Below, piece by piece: positions 1 through 8,867 of a stretch of 64,000 nucleotides of DNA. Every line of letters begins with the position of its first letter. The first letter of the stretch is position 1. The DNA comes from Promethearchaeota archaeon (GTDB taxonomy: Archaea > Asgardarchaeota > Lokiarchaeia > Sigynarchaeales > SOKP01), in assembly GCA_004524515.1 (NCBI GenBank), contig SDNV01000001.1, positions 18,074-82,073 on the forward strand. The letters run 5' to 3'. The position numbers and the translations under genes were made by a program. A model generated the notes under the pieces. That model searched no databases, was not told the origin of the DNA, and saw only the letters and a list, made by a program, of their open reading frames with translations.

Positions 1-1168
1 CCTTTTGAGCCATGTAAATTCTAAGATCGAAAGTATGTTTGCCGTTCTTATCCCAAGGAGGCGTTATAAGTGAAAAGTCTGCCATTTCCTGGATAGTATA
101 AGGGAATGGATTTCTATTTTTCATAAATTTCCCAAAAAATTCCTTTTTACTTTCTTCTATAAGATTCTTAATATTGGAGTGATCTTCTTCGGGAGAAATA
201 GGAATAACTCCCGCCCCTCCCGAACCCCCATCAGGTTTGATTATGAACGGTCTTTTAAATTTCGTAATAACCTGATGAATTTTATCAATCAATTCGTTCT
301 CATTATATGCCTTGGTAAAAATTAAATATTTCAAATTATATTTTTCCAATATATCTTTCGCATAATAACTTGCAAGATATGTTAAGGACTTATCATCGGT
401 GATTCTAAACACAGGATTTATAATAATAGTGTGAATTTTACGGAAATCTTCTTTTATTAACCTTGCGAATTCTTTGTTATCTAAACGTCTCGCAATACCA
501 TCTCCAATCAAAATACTTATTTTTTGATCATTAATTTTTACCCAATTATCCGAAAAAGAAAGTGTAGTAGACAATTGCTTATAATCAGCAATTAAAAACG
601 CAATATCTCCCTCAAACGCTGGAGTAAAGTTTTTTATATCGAATATCTCTACTCTTAGATTTCTTGATTGTAATTTTTGCCTGAAATAATTTAGCATCAT
701 AATTTTTTCGTGGAATAAGCCATCATTGATTGGAATCCCAACCAAAATCAAAATTTTATTATCTCCTCGCTTGTCAGTTTTGATAGCTTGATCAATAGCT
801 TCATAATATCCATCGTATATTATTTCCTGTTGCTTTTCAGTTATAGAGGAAAGTCCTCGGTTCGATCCGCCATTTGTTTCTAGAAGAAAGAATTTTTTTC
901 CCTCGGGCTCCTCACAAACCATAAAGTCAATGCTCCCTACGTAAAATAGGTCGGATTGAGGCAAGCAATTATCCATGCTTCTTTCCATAACTTCTAAAGA
1001 TTTTTCCCGTATTTTATCTACAAATGCATCATTAGTTGAATCTTTGATCGGAGCCGTAGAAAATAAATCCATTCCCAAAGATTTTCCTATATTGATCAAT
1101 TCCGCTTCACTATAAGATGCCTCTTTCGATATCAAATCTATAAATTTAGAAATTACATTCTCATCCAT
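1..1168 (-). CDS. ATP-grasp domain protein, C-terminus cut by window edge
   Basis: The reading frame is open from an ATG at 1168 to the first base of the window, so about 389 residues are seen and the C-terminus is missing. The N-terminal part carries an LETNGGSNRG-like segment. A glycine-rich FIIKPDGGSGGAGV stretch near residue 310 is typical of the ATP-binding loop of ATP-grasp ligases, and FDLRIYM near the cut end fits the later part of that fold. The family joins a carboxylate to an amine or thiol nucleophile using ATP; substrate here is unknown. A GTGATT Shine-Dalgarno-like site lies just before the ATG. It is followed, on the same strand further upstream, by the Clp1-like kinase gene. 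Family call fairly secure, function not. Confidence 0.72.
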   Translation of the reverse strand, partial: MDENVISKFIDLISKEASYSEAELINIGKSLGMDLFSTAPIKDSTNDAFVDKIREKSLEVMERSMDNCLPQSDLFYVGSIDFMVCEEPEGKKFFLLETNGGSNRGLSSITEKQQEIIYDGYYEAIDQAIKTDKRGDNKILILVGIPINDGLFHEKIMMLNYFRQKLQSRNLRVEIFDIKNFTPAFEGDIAFLIADYKQLSTTLSFSDNWVKINDQKISILIGDGIARRLDNKEFARLIKEDFRKIHTIIINPVFRITDDKSLTYLASYYAKDILEKYNLKYLIFTKAYNENELIDKIHQVITKFKRPFIIKPDGGSGGAGVIPISPEEDHSNIKNLIEESKKEFFGKFMKNRNPFPYTIQEMADFSLITPPWDKNGKHTFDLRIYMAQK

Positions 1169-1281
1169 TATAATCACTATAGTCTCATTAAATAGAATAA
1201 TTTAAAGTTTTCTGAAGATTAACAGATAATTTATTTATAGTAGCATATAAGCTAAAAGAGATATTATTGTTAAAATAAAAG

Positions 1282-2526
1282 TTACAAATAAAGATATCCT
1301 TGATGATTTCCCTTTGTGGATAATCTCAAACTTCCAAGTAAGATTTTCTTAACTCTCATCTGTTCCTTATAGCTTAGATCTGAAAAAATTAGGACATAAT
1401 CTTTCTCAATATTAATTACAAAAAGAAGTCCTAGCTTAATCATATTTGAATTCTCATCGAGAAGGGATATAATTACGTAATGATAGGGAAGATTAATTAA
1501 ATCTTCAACATTTATGTTAATTTCAATTGACTTTTTAGTTTCCGGGTCATAATCTGCTTTAATAAATTGAATATCATTTTCTGATATTGGAATCGTAATT
1601 TTTCTATAACTCTCTAATACTTTTGCAAATTGACTTTGTCGCAAAAATCTTCTTTCATCCTTGGATTTATCGTAAAAATATTTGTTATTTTCCTTGATAA
1701 GATGCACAATTCTATTTTTTCTAGTCTTTTTAGCGTGCTCTTCAATCATTTTCAATTCTTCTACACTCTCATCATGAAACACAATTAGAGCGTCTGGATC
1801 TACGGTATCAATAAAAAATTTTTTATATATTATCCCCGCTTCTGTTTTTATCCACCCATCGGTATCAATTAACATAAAATCGGTGTTCTCATGCCTTTTG
1901 GCATATTCATCAATTAAATTACGACAGGACTTTGAAACAATGAATTTATAATTTCCTTTCGGAAACGTTGCTCCTATAAAAACAGTATCTTCAGGATTAA
2001 TATCTTCACTAAAAATTACGGAATCTCCAACTTGACCTATGGATATTGTGGTCGGGAGATACATAATCTGCTGTCCAAGGTCTGAATCTAGATATCCCCC
2101 CTTGTAGCCTTCTCTAAGAAAATTATTTGCTAAATATTTAATTAAAGTAGTTTTACCGCTACTAATACCAAGTACCATAATCTTAAATGGCTTATCCTTA
2201 GCTTGAAGATTCTTGATTTTTTTAATTAAAGAATCCTTGATTTCAATCCATTCATCTGGAATGGAATTTTCTTCAATGAAATATAAATTTTCTTCGGTGT
2301 TGGTATAAATATCCAATTTTGATTTTTTCAAAGCATAAAGCGGAAGGATATTCGCACTGGGGATTATTATAGCATTTTCATTGTTAAAATCCTCTAAATC
2401 GGTACTAACACTTTGCTTATCGCTGGTTATTAATTTTCCAAGGACTTCTAGCTGTCCTTCTAATAAAGTTACTCTGGTAGGACCTTTCACGATTAATGTT
2501 TTTCCTTCTTCTATCTCCTTAATCAT
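1282..2526 (-). CDS. Clp1/Grc3-type polynucleotide 5'-hydroxyl kinase
   Basis: A 414-residue P-loop protein. Walker A GISSGKTT lies near residues 118-126, preceded by a beta-rich N-terminal region, and is followed by YLDSDLGQ, the Clp1/Grc3 signature that corresponds to the YVDxDxGQ element. This family phosphorylates the 5'-hydroxyl of RNA (archaeal Clp1 homologues act on RNA and DNA; eukaryotic relatives work in tRNA splicing, 3'-end formation and rRNA processing). The N-terminal EEGKTLIVKGPTRVTLLEG segment matches the first domain of Clp1. Length is normal for archaeal members. Cytoplasmic; likely RNA repair or processing. The neighbouring Mut7-C RNase also points to RNA metabolism, but no operon link is evident. 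Confidence 0.85.
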   Translation of the reverse strand: MIKEIEEGKTLIVKGPTRVTLLEGQLEVLGKLITSDKQSVSTDLEDFNNENAIIIPSANILPLYALKKSKLDIYTNTEENLYFIEENSIPDEWIEIKDSLIKKIKNLQAKDKPFKIMVLGISSGKTTLIKYLANNFLREGYKGGYLDSDLGQQIMYLPTTISIGQVGDSVIFSEDINPEDTVFIGATFPKGNYKFIVSKSCRNLIDEYAKRHENTDFMLIDTDGWIKTEAGIIYKKFFIDTVDPDALIVFHDESVEELKMIEEHAKKTRKNRIVHLIKENNKYFYDKSKDERRFLRQSQFAKVLESYRKITIPISENDIQFIKADYDPETKKSIEININVEDLINLPYHYVIISLLDENSNMIKLGLLFVINIEKDYVLIFSDLSYKEQMRVKKILLGSLRLSTKGNHQGYLYL

Positions 2527-2575
2527 AATATCTTCAATTCATTTTTAATTAATTCATGTAGAAATTAATGTTATA

Positions 2576-3016
2576 TTAAATTTTCAATTCATAGATTTTT
2601 AAAATTTCTTCAAATCCCAATTTCATAAAAAGTGTAACAGCCGCTTCATCAATCTCTGTTTTTAAAGCAAGTCGAATAGCCTGTATGTGATTTTTCTTGA
2701 AATAATCCACTATTCGTCGTAGTAGCATTTCCCCGATCCCAAATCTTCTCATTTCTTCTTTTACAATCAAATTAGAAATGTACCCAAATCGAAATCCTTG
2801 GTCCGCATTCCGAATGGAACACTGTGCCATCCCCAGGACTTGGTTCATATCGTTGTCAAAAGCAACCATTACTTCTGAATTCTCCTCGCTCATATGTTTT
2901 TCTAAGCTTTTTCTCCACCTTTCCTCGTCAAACTCTTGACCTTTCATATTACAAAGATTCCTCATCAATGAGGTGATTTCATTAATATCTTGCTCAGAGA
3001 ATTCTCTTATAATCAT
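2576..3016 (-). CDS. GNAT family N-acetyltransferase
   Basis: About 146 residues with the GNAT fold. The segment ISNLIVKEEMRRFGIGEMLL contains the acetyl-CoA pyrophosphate-binding R-R-x-G-x-G motif, followed by a helix and the usual C-terminal LFMKLGFEE pattern, in which a small aliphatic run precedes the last strand. I chose ATG 3016 (MIIREFSEQDINEI) because GNATs normally start directly on the first strand; a TTG at 3043 would add nine residues. No clear Shine-Dalgarno site for either. Substrate cannot be told: GNATs acetylate proteins, antibiotics, amino acids and polyamines. Located 50 bases downstream of nothing obvious on its strand, so probably monocistronic. Confidence 0.85.
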   Translation of the reverse strand: MIIREFSEQDINEITSLMRNLCNMKGQEFDEERWRKSLEKHMSEENSEVMVAFDNDMNQVLGMAQCSIRNADQGFRFGYISNLIVKEEMRRFGIGEMLLRRIVDYFKKNHIQAIRLALKTEIDEAAVTLFMKLGFEEILKIYELKI

Positions 3017-3126
3017 TCTAAAAAAGTTTTGAAAATCAAACAATCTAAAGTATAATTAATTTTAGTAATTAAAGAATTAATAAATATTTTAATTTTTAAT
3101 AGTTCTATCTCGTTTAAGGTTAAAAA

Positions 3127-3666
3127 TTACTTTAATTTTTCATAACATGGCATACATACTTTTTTTCCCTTAATTTCTTTAATACGAGTACTCATTGTTG
3201 CATCTCCACAATTATCACAAATAATAGAATCATGTATCTGAGCCATTGACGGAGGATCAAATTCTCTATTCTCTATTCTAAAAATATCTTCGGGATGGGA
3301 TGAGAGTAATTTTTTAATTCGTTCCTCTCGGGTTAACTCTCTATCGCCAAAATTTGTCGCTTTAAAAGATAATTTTACGGCTTTCTGATTGGTTCTATTA
3401 TAAAATGAATAATTATTCTTACCATAATCTAAATGAATTAAGTTACCTTTGCCAAATGTTGTTCCCAATAACGCTTGAATTGCATCTATACTACAATTAT
3501 CATTTTCCACCACGGCAACAAGCTCCTCGTCTATACTAAAATCATTACCATGCTCTAAAATGTATTTAGAAACTAAAACACCTATAGCCAGTCCAGGACA
3601 GGTGTGTCCATGAAATTTTACGGCTTGATCCATCAACTTTTTTGCTTCCAAATTAATATACACCAT
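3127..3666 (-). CDS. FmdE/FwdE-like domain protein with C-terminal zinc ribbon
   Basis: A 179-residue protein beginning with a helix and the FHGHTCPGLAIG motif that defines the FmdE family (named after subunit E of formylmethanofuran dehydrogenase). A conserved Cys-Ser-Ile-Asp segment follows (NDNCSIDAIQ), then TTFGKGNLIH. The C-terminus holds a treble-clef or ribbon finger with CDNCG and CMPCYEKL, the same two-domain plan as FwdE homologues. In methanogens the protein accompanies formylmethanofuran dehydrogenase, but no fwd genes lie here and stand-alone FmdE proteins are common in archaea with unknown role. Likely binds a metal through the HGHxCPG Cys/His. Family call strong, function open. 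Confidence 0.82.
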   Translation of the reverse strand: MVYINLEAKKLMDQAVKFHGHTCPGLAIGVLVSKYILEHGNDFSIDEELVAVVENDNCSIDAIQALLGTTFGKGNLIHLDYGKNNYSFYNRTNQKAVKLSFKATNFGDRELTREERIKKLLSSHPEDIFRIENREFDPPSMAQIHDSIICDNCGDATMSTRIKEIKGKKVCMPCYEKLK

Positions 3667-3732
3667 ATTTGATTTACTTTATTTAATCAATTACACAATT
3701 TAAATAATATTTTAATAATTTATTTAATTGAG

Positions 3733-4215
3733 ATGAAATTTCTTGTTGATGCCATGTTTGGAAGATTGGCAAGATTTCTACGTATTTTCGGATATGACAC
3801 GGTGTATGCTGACGATCTCGAAGAATTTTTTGGTATGGTCCCCGTTCCGGATGAAAAACTAGCCGAATATGCGCTTGAAAATAATCGCATTATTATAACG
3901 AGAGATTATTCTTTCTATAAAAAAAATAGAGATCGAAGTATATTTTTAGAAGGAGAAGGCGTGTATAATTATCTGAATCAACTTAAGGCTAAGTTAAATT
4001 TAGAATATAATTTTGAAATGGGAAATGCTCGCTGCAGTATTTGTAATGCTGAATTAAAAAAAGTAGAAGATAAAAACAACATAATGAATGATGTGAAGCC
4101 TCAAACTTTAAAGTATTATCAAAATTTTTTTCAATGTACCAATCCTAAATGCAAAAAAGTTTATTGGAAAGGGACTCATATCGAAAAAATCATGAAAAAA
4201 CTAAAAGTACCTTAA
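3733..4215 (+). CDS. Mut7-C RNase domain protein
   Basis: A 160-residue protein. It opens with MKFLVDAMFGRLARFLRIFG, the PIN-like Mut7-C (DUF82) N-terminus, with early Asp6 and a later TRDYSFYKK acidic element expected in the active site. A C-terminal zinc ribbon follows: CSICNAEL and CTNPKCKKVYWKGTH. That layout is the full-length archaeal form of the family. Mut7-C proteins are predicted or shown single-strand RNA nucleases. Divergently oriented from the FmdE-like gene, with about 66 AT-rich bases between for both promoters. A short GAG precedes the start. Convergent with the small gene at 4224, with an 8-base gap. Confidence 0.85.
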   Translation: MKFLVDAMFGRLARFLRIFGYDTVYADDLEEFFGMVPVPDEKLAEYALENNRIIITRDYSFYKKNRDRSIFLEGEGVYNYLNQLKAKLNLEYNFEMGNARCSICNAELKKVEDKNNIMNDVKPQTLKYYQNFFQCTNPKCKKVYWKGTHIEKIMKKLKVP

Positions 4216-4223
4216 AATCTAAT

Positions 4224-4457
4224 TCAATCTGGTTTTTTGAAATGTTTTTCTTTGATCTCATCAAATCTTTTCTTAGTTTTTTCGATATCTTCTGCACAAT
4301 TACCTTTTTGGTACATAGCATATGCTTGATTCAATAATTCAAGACATTTTTTATATTCCCGGTTAGCATAATGATTATCTACGAGAGATACCAGATAGTC
4401 GCCTTTCTTTTTATAAAATTCAATGAACTGACCGGACGTGTCGATTTTTTTTTCCAT
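4224..4457 (-). CDS. small helical protein, TPR-like
   Basis: A 77-residue protein with an ATG start. It is mostly helical, with a YANREYKKCLELLNQAYAMY stretch that resembles one tetratricopeptide hairpin, followed by a lysine-rich helix. No catalytic motif or membrane segment. Ends eight bases from the Mut7-C gene in convergent orientation. The opposite-strand frame here looks non-coding by composition. Likely a small scaffold or unknown protein; I do not recognise a named family. Confidence 0.55.
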   Translation of the reverse strand: MEKKIDTSGQFIEFYKKKGDYLVSLVDNHYANREYKKCLELLNQAYAMYQKGNCAEDIEKTKKRFDEIKEKHFKKPD

Positions 4458-4727
4458 ATCGTATAACGTTCCAAATTTAAATTTTAAATATAATTTATTA
4501 AATATACTCCCTCAATTAATATTTTTATTTTTTGGAAATATTTTTGTGATTATTCATTCAGCTTTCGTAATGACTTTTTCTGACATATAAAGAAAATATT
4601 CAAAATATTAGAAGAAATCAAAAATTCGCTTCTCTCTTTTGATTTTAATCGCACCGTGCATAATTTTTATTTAAATACATATGTTAGAATAGAATATATA
4701 GAAAAAAATTACCTAAATGAACGACAG

Positions 4728-6248
4728 ATGATTCATACCGCTATTTTCCGCTTGTATCCAACTTCTTTACAAGAGAAGAAGCTACACTCTATTTTTACAA
4801 TTTATAATAGGGTAAAGCGAATCGGGTATAAGATCCTTTTTGACCTAAAGGACACCGATTTAACTAAAAATGATAAATGGAAAATAGCGCAACCCATATT
4901 AATGCAGATCTGCCATAATAATTCTTACGTTAATACTATCATCAAAAAGAACGAAATTCTGCTTAAACAACAAAAAACATGGCATAAGAAAAGAATAACC
5001 TATATGAATCATCAAACCGAGCAAATACAAAAAAAAATCAATTCAATTAAAGCACAAGATAGACGGGACAGAAGGTTAAAAAGACTTTATAGCAGGTTAT
5101 CATCAGTTCAAAATAGATTGAATTCTCTTGCACTTAAACCCGTTGTGTTCGGCATGAAACTTTTATTTCGGCAGAGAATTTTAGAGAAACTCAGCAGAGA
5201 GGAATTTTTTATCAGGAGGGATGCTTCATTTTGCTGTATCGGTAAAAAACAAAAAATTAATGTGAATTTAAAAATACTCCCTAATAAAACAATTAAGATC
5301 CATACATTTTCAAAGCAAAAAGCTAAGAAATGGTTTACTATTCCCTTTTCTGTTAATCAGAAACAAGCAAAATGGTTTAACGAGATACTTAATGCAGAAA
5401 AATATACAGTAACCATAAAACGCAGGATAATTAAAGGAGAACTTAGGTATTTTGCCGATGTATCCTATGATATTCCCGAATCGGAACTGCAATTTAATTT
5501 TAAAAACGGGGCAATCGGGCTTGATTTTAACTATAATTTTGTATCACTTAGTAATGTCGATAAAGACGGAAATTTTAAGAGTTACCACGAAATATCCTTT
5601 AGAAATTTGCAAACATTCCGAAAAAACAAGCGTAATGACTATATCAGCTTTAAAATGGATAATGTGGTGAATTACTGCATTAATAAAAAAAAGGGAATAG
5701 TCATCGAGAATTTAAATTTTGACCAAATATTTTCTTACAACAAAAAGCTCAATAAAAAATTAAGTAATTTGAAAAGTTCAGCACTCGAATTATTGGAGAG
5801 AAAATGCAAGAAAAGGAGTGTCGCGATTAAAAAAGTACACCCCTCATATACTTCTTTAATTGGAAAATATAAATATTCATGTTCATATAACTTATCTACT
5901 CATGTATTAGCAAGTTATGTGATTGCTCGAAGAGGTTTGGGATTTAAGGAAGAATTTCCAGCTATTTATAAGTGGTTGCTCTCACAAGTCGGGGATTATT
6001 TAAAGCCCCGTTTGAAAAAGGGCAGTCCCTACTATAAATGGTCACAAATTCACGATATCTTCAAGCACAGCGGGATAACTTCCTTCAAGACTTCCGAAGT
6101 AATGAAAAAAACATTACAAATGAAGTATGTCTTGAACTCGGCGACGAGCGAACAATCTGATAACCTTAAGATTGGTCTTTCTCCCTCGGGAAAGATTGAT
6201 GATTGGAATAAATTATGGAAGTCTATTAAAGCTTCCGCATGTTTATAA
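4728..6248 (+). CDS. TnpB-related protein (IS200/IS605 OrfB family), altered RuvC-III
   Basis: A 506-residue protein from ATG 4728, or 530 from an in-frame GTG at 4656; the ATG is preferred because IFRLYPTSLQEKKL is the usual beginning of the family. Numbered from the GTG, RuvC-I is GLDFN with Asp290, RuvC-II is VIENLNFDQ with Glu351, and the third site reads YNLSTHVLASYVIARRGLGF, with His416 where active TnpB has Asp. The CxxC zinc finger before RuvC-III is absent. This matches the group labelled TnpB-related or IS605 accessory proteins. TnpB is an RNA-guided nuclease; whether this variant cuts is unknown. No tnpA lies beside it. Lysine-rich and flanked by AT-rich DNA, consistent with transfer. 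Confidence 0.8.
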   Translation: MIHTAIFRLYPTSLQEKKLHSIFTIYNRVKRIGYKILFDLKDTDLTKNDKWKIAQPILMQICHNNSYVNTIIKKNEILLKQQKTWHKKRITYMNHQTEQIQKKINSIKAQDRRDRRLKRLYSRLSSVQNRLNSLALKPVVFGMKLLFRQRILEKLSREEFFIRRDASFCCIGKKQKINVNLKILPNKTIKIHTFSKQKAKKWFTIPFSVNQKQAKWFNEILNAEKYTVTIKRRIIKGELRYFADVSYDIPESELQFNFKNGAIGLDFNYNFVSLSNVDKDGNFKSYHEISFRNLQTFRKNKRNDYISFKMDNVVNYCINKKKGIVIENLNFDQIFSYNKKLNKKLSNLKSSALELLERKCKKRSVAIKKVHPSYTSLIGKYKYSCSYNLSTHVLASYVIARRGLGFKEEFPAIYKWLLSQVGDYLKPRLKKGSPYYKWSQIHDIFKHSGITSFKTSEVMKKTLQMKYVLNSATSEQSDNLKIGLSPSGKIDDWNKLWKSIKASACL

Positions 6249-6354
6249 ATAATTATAAGGTTCAAAACGAAAAGATTTGCTTATTCAAATAAACAAATAT
6301 TAATTTTTGAATTATAGCGTTTCAAAATATTTAAAATCAAAAAAGGTGGAAAAA

Positions 6355-7605
6355 ATGATAAACATTGGAATTATTGGGCTTGGAAATATGGGGCTTGGTC
6401 ATTGTGTTGGTTTTGATAGGTTATTAGATTGTAAAGTTTTAGCTATAGCAGATCCGAATGAAAATCAGCTTCATATGATGCAAAAAGGATTTAGAAAAAG
6501 CACACCACAGACATTTACCGATTATAAGGATTTGTTAGATAATTCTGAAATTCACGCGGTAGTGATTGCTACACCGACTTATTTTCATACTCAAATAGCG
6601 ATTGAAGCATTAGAAGCAAATAAAGATGTGTTTTTGGAAAAACCAATTGCACCTACTATTGAAGAAACGGATTTAATCATAAAAGCATATGCTAATACCA
6701 ATAGGATTCTCCAAGTAGGGTTGGTCTATCGATACTCCAATCTTTATCGGACTATGGCTCATTTAATTGAAAAAGGAACATTCGGGAATGTAATGATGGC
6801 TTATTGTAAAGAATATCGAGATAACTTTCCCAGTCCTTGGTTTTTTGACGAGACTCAATCAGGGGGAGCACTTTTAGATAAGAATTGTCATCATTTTGAT
6901 CTTTTCAGTTGGTTTATTCGGTCTCCTCCAAAACAAGTTTATGCAATGGGAGGTCAACATGTGTATAAACCTGGGCATAGAATTCAATGTGCATATTCTT
7001 CTCATCAAGGTGAATCCTTAGATGAGCCAAATATCGTAGATCACGCAAATGTTCTTATTGAATATGAAAATGGAGCAAAGGGAAACTTGGGATTATGTAT
7101 GTATGAGATTGAACCTATTGAAGGGCTAGAAATTGGAATTATGGGTGATAATGGTGCCTGGGCGTTAGCAAAGAAAGACAATAAGCTTATCATTGCAGGG
7201 GGTCCTGTTGAAAAAATTAGAGAAATACCAGTAGATTATTATTCGGATAATGAGAGAGTCGGTCATATTGGATGTCAAACTGAACGTAGAGAATTTTTAA
7301 ATTGTGTTAAAAATAGAACACAACCTTATGCAAATTTATTAATCGCAAGAGAGGCCTGTGTTATTTCATTTGCAGCTGAACAGTCAATTAAGAGAGGAAG
7401 TACTGTTTCTATTTCAGAATTCAATAATCCGGAGATAGAAGCAATTTTTCAAAAATTAGGGTATGAAAAACAACCAGCTACACCATTGACCTTTTCATTG
7501 GAAGAAAAAAAGATAAAATCAAGAAAAAAGCGAGAATTAAAAGTTAAAGAAAGAGAATTAAAACGAGAGTTAGACAAAATTCAAGAAGAAATTCAAAATC
7601 TTTAA
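6355..7605 (+). CDS. Gfo/Idh/MocA family oxidoreductase
   Basis: About 416 residues. The N-terminus is a Rossmann fold with GIIGLGNMGLGH, followed by a conserved EKPIAPT motif, in which the Lys is catalytic in this family, and by DKNCHHFDLFSW, holding the His-Asp pair of sugar dehydrogenases. These enzymes oxidise or reduce sugars and cyclitols with NAD(P). I chose ATG 6355, which has AAGGTGG six bases upstream, over a TTG at 6307. The last 40 residues form a highly charged Lys/Glu helix, an unusual coiled-coil tail for the family. It converges with aroC, leaving only ten bases. Substrate unknown; inositol- or sugar-dehydrogenase-like. Confidence 0.87.
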   Translation: MINIGIIGLGNMGLGHCVGFDRLLDCKVLAIADPNENQLHMMQKGFRKSTPQTFTDYKDLLDNSEIHAVVIATPTYFHTQIAIEALEANKDVFLEKPIAPTIEETDLIIKAYANTNRILQVGLVYRYSNLYRTMAHLIEKGTFGNVMMAYCKEYRDNFPSPWFFDETQSGGALLDKNCHHFDLFSWFIRSPPKQVYAMGGQHVYKPGHRIQCAYSSHQGESLDEPNIVDHANVLIEYENGAKGNLGLCMYEIEPIEGLEIGIMGDNGAWALAKKDNKLIIAGGPVEKIREIPVDYYSDNERVGHIGCQTERREFLNCVKNRTQPYANLLIAREACVISFAAEQSIKRGSTVSISEFNNPEIEAIFQKLGYEKQPATPLTFSLEEKKIKSRKKRELKVKERELKRELDKIQEEIQNL

Positions 7606-7615
7606 TTTGCTCTAT

Positions 7616-8725
7616 TTATGATTTAAATACTGATGGGATTATTCCTTCTATTATTAAGAAATCTAATAATATAATAGCAGTCATAGCTTCCACTACTACA
7701 ATGGCTCTTGGGACTATGCACGGATCATGCCTTCCAGCAATCTCTATTTCTGTATTTTTCATGGTTTCTATATTTACGGTTTTTTGTTTAATTCCTATAG
7801 TGGCGGTTGGTTTAACTGCTACGTTGAATTCAATAGGCATCCCTGTTGAAATTCCTCCTATTATCCCCCCTGAATCATTTTTAGTAGTTTGAATTTTTCC
7901 ATTTTCAACAGTCCAAGGATCATTATGTTCAGAGCCTTTCATTTTAGCTGCCTGAAATCCTGCCCCAAATTCTATTCCTTTTATAGCCGGAATAGAAAAA
8001 ATTGCCTTACTTATATTCGATTCAAGGCTATTAAATATTGGTCCGCCTATTCCCACTGGAAAATTATTCACAATACATTTTATAACTCCGCCAATAGAAT
8101 CTTTTTGAGATTTTACTTCTTCTATCTTTTGCTCCATTAATTTGCCTTGATTAGCATTTAAAGCTCTCACCGGAGATTTTTCTCTTAGTTTTACATATTT
8201 TGGATAATCGTCAATGGTATAATCTTTCTCATCGATGATGTTTCCAATGCTTTTCGTATAAGCAAAAACAGAAATATTAGATTTTATTAAGATTTGCTTA
8301 GCAATTGCTCCTGCCATCACAAATCCCGCAGTAATTCGGCCTGAAAATCTGCCGGACCCCCTATAATCTGCGAATCCTCCATATTTTTTTAAAGCAGTAT
8401 AATCCACTTGAGATGGTCTGAGAATTTTCTTATATTTTTCATACTTAGATGAATCAACGTCCAGATTTTCCACTATCAAACAAAGAGGAGCACCTGTAGT
8501 TTTACCGTTAAAAACTCCCGATACTATTTTTACTTTATCGGATTCAGAGCGAGATGTTGTTAAATGCGATTGACCCGGCCGACGTTTATTTAATTCTTTT
8601 TGAATAAACTCTAAATCTAACTCTAAACCCGCAGGAACCCCATCAACAACAATTCCTATTAAATTTCCATGGCTCTCCCCGAACGAGGTTATTTTGAACC
8701 TCGTTCCTAGCGTATTATCTCCCAA
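7616..8725 (-). CDS. aroC: chorismate synthase
   Basis: 369 residues. Converts 5-enolpyruvylshikimate-3-phosphate to chorismate, the last shared step of aromatic amino acid synthesis, with reduced FMN. Signatures are SFGESHG at the start, KRRPGQSHLTT, GRFSGRITAGFVMAGA and the GRHDPCIVPRA motif near the end. The annotated start is a TTG; the preceding codon is ATC, also in frame, and no ATG is near, so the true start may be either. EPSP synthase (aroA), its upstream partner in the pathway, is 2.6 kb away on the other strand, so the shikimate genes are near but not in one operon. Length is normal. Confidence 0.95.
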   Translation of the reverse strand: MGDNTLGTRFKITSFGESHGNLIGIVVDGVPAGLELDLEFIQKELNKRRPGQSHLTTSRSESDKVKIVSGVFNGKTTGAPLCLIVENLDVDSSKYEKYKKILRPSQVDYTALKKYGGFADYRGSGRFSGRITAGFVMAGAIAKQILIKSNISVFAYTKSIGNIIDEKDYTIDDYPKYVKLREKSPVRALNANQGKLMEQKIEEVKSQKDSIGGVIKCIVNNFPVGIGGPIFNSLESNISKAIFSIPAIKGIEFGAGFQAAKMKGSEHNDPWTVENGKIQTTKNDSGGIIGGISTGMPIEFNVAVKPTATIGIKQKTVNIETMKNTEIEIAGRHDPCIVPRAIVVVEAMTAIILLDFLIIEGIIPSVFKS

Positions 8726-8867
8726 GATTTTCTCATTTTTTTTGTTTTGAAATTGGCTTTTTTCCTTTTCTTATATAAGTAATTTATCTTCACATATTTT
8801 AAATTGATTATATCTTCCATTTTTTAAAAAAATATTTTGAAAAAAAAAATTGAATTATTTAGAGCGT

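Noticed and set aside
4149..4337. Plus-strand frame between the Mut7-C RNase gene and the small TPR-like gene
   Set aside because: It overlaps both genes in other frames, and the composition (Phe/Leu/Ser) is that of an antisense shadow.
4500..4655. TnpA-type end hairpins or inverted repeats bounding an IS around the TnpB-related gene
   Set aside because: No convincing hairpin or target-site pair could be read at either side, so no element boundaries are given.
4656..4727. GTG start giving a 24-residue extension of the TnpB-related protein
   Set aside because: Family members begin near ATG 4728, and the extension has no family feature.
7889..8140. Plus-strand frame inside aroC
   Set aside because: aroC is complete with all motifs on the minus strand; the plus frame has no motif or Shine-Dalgarno site.
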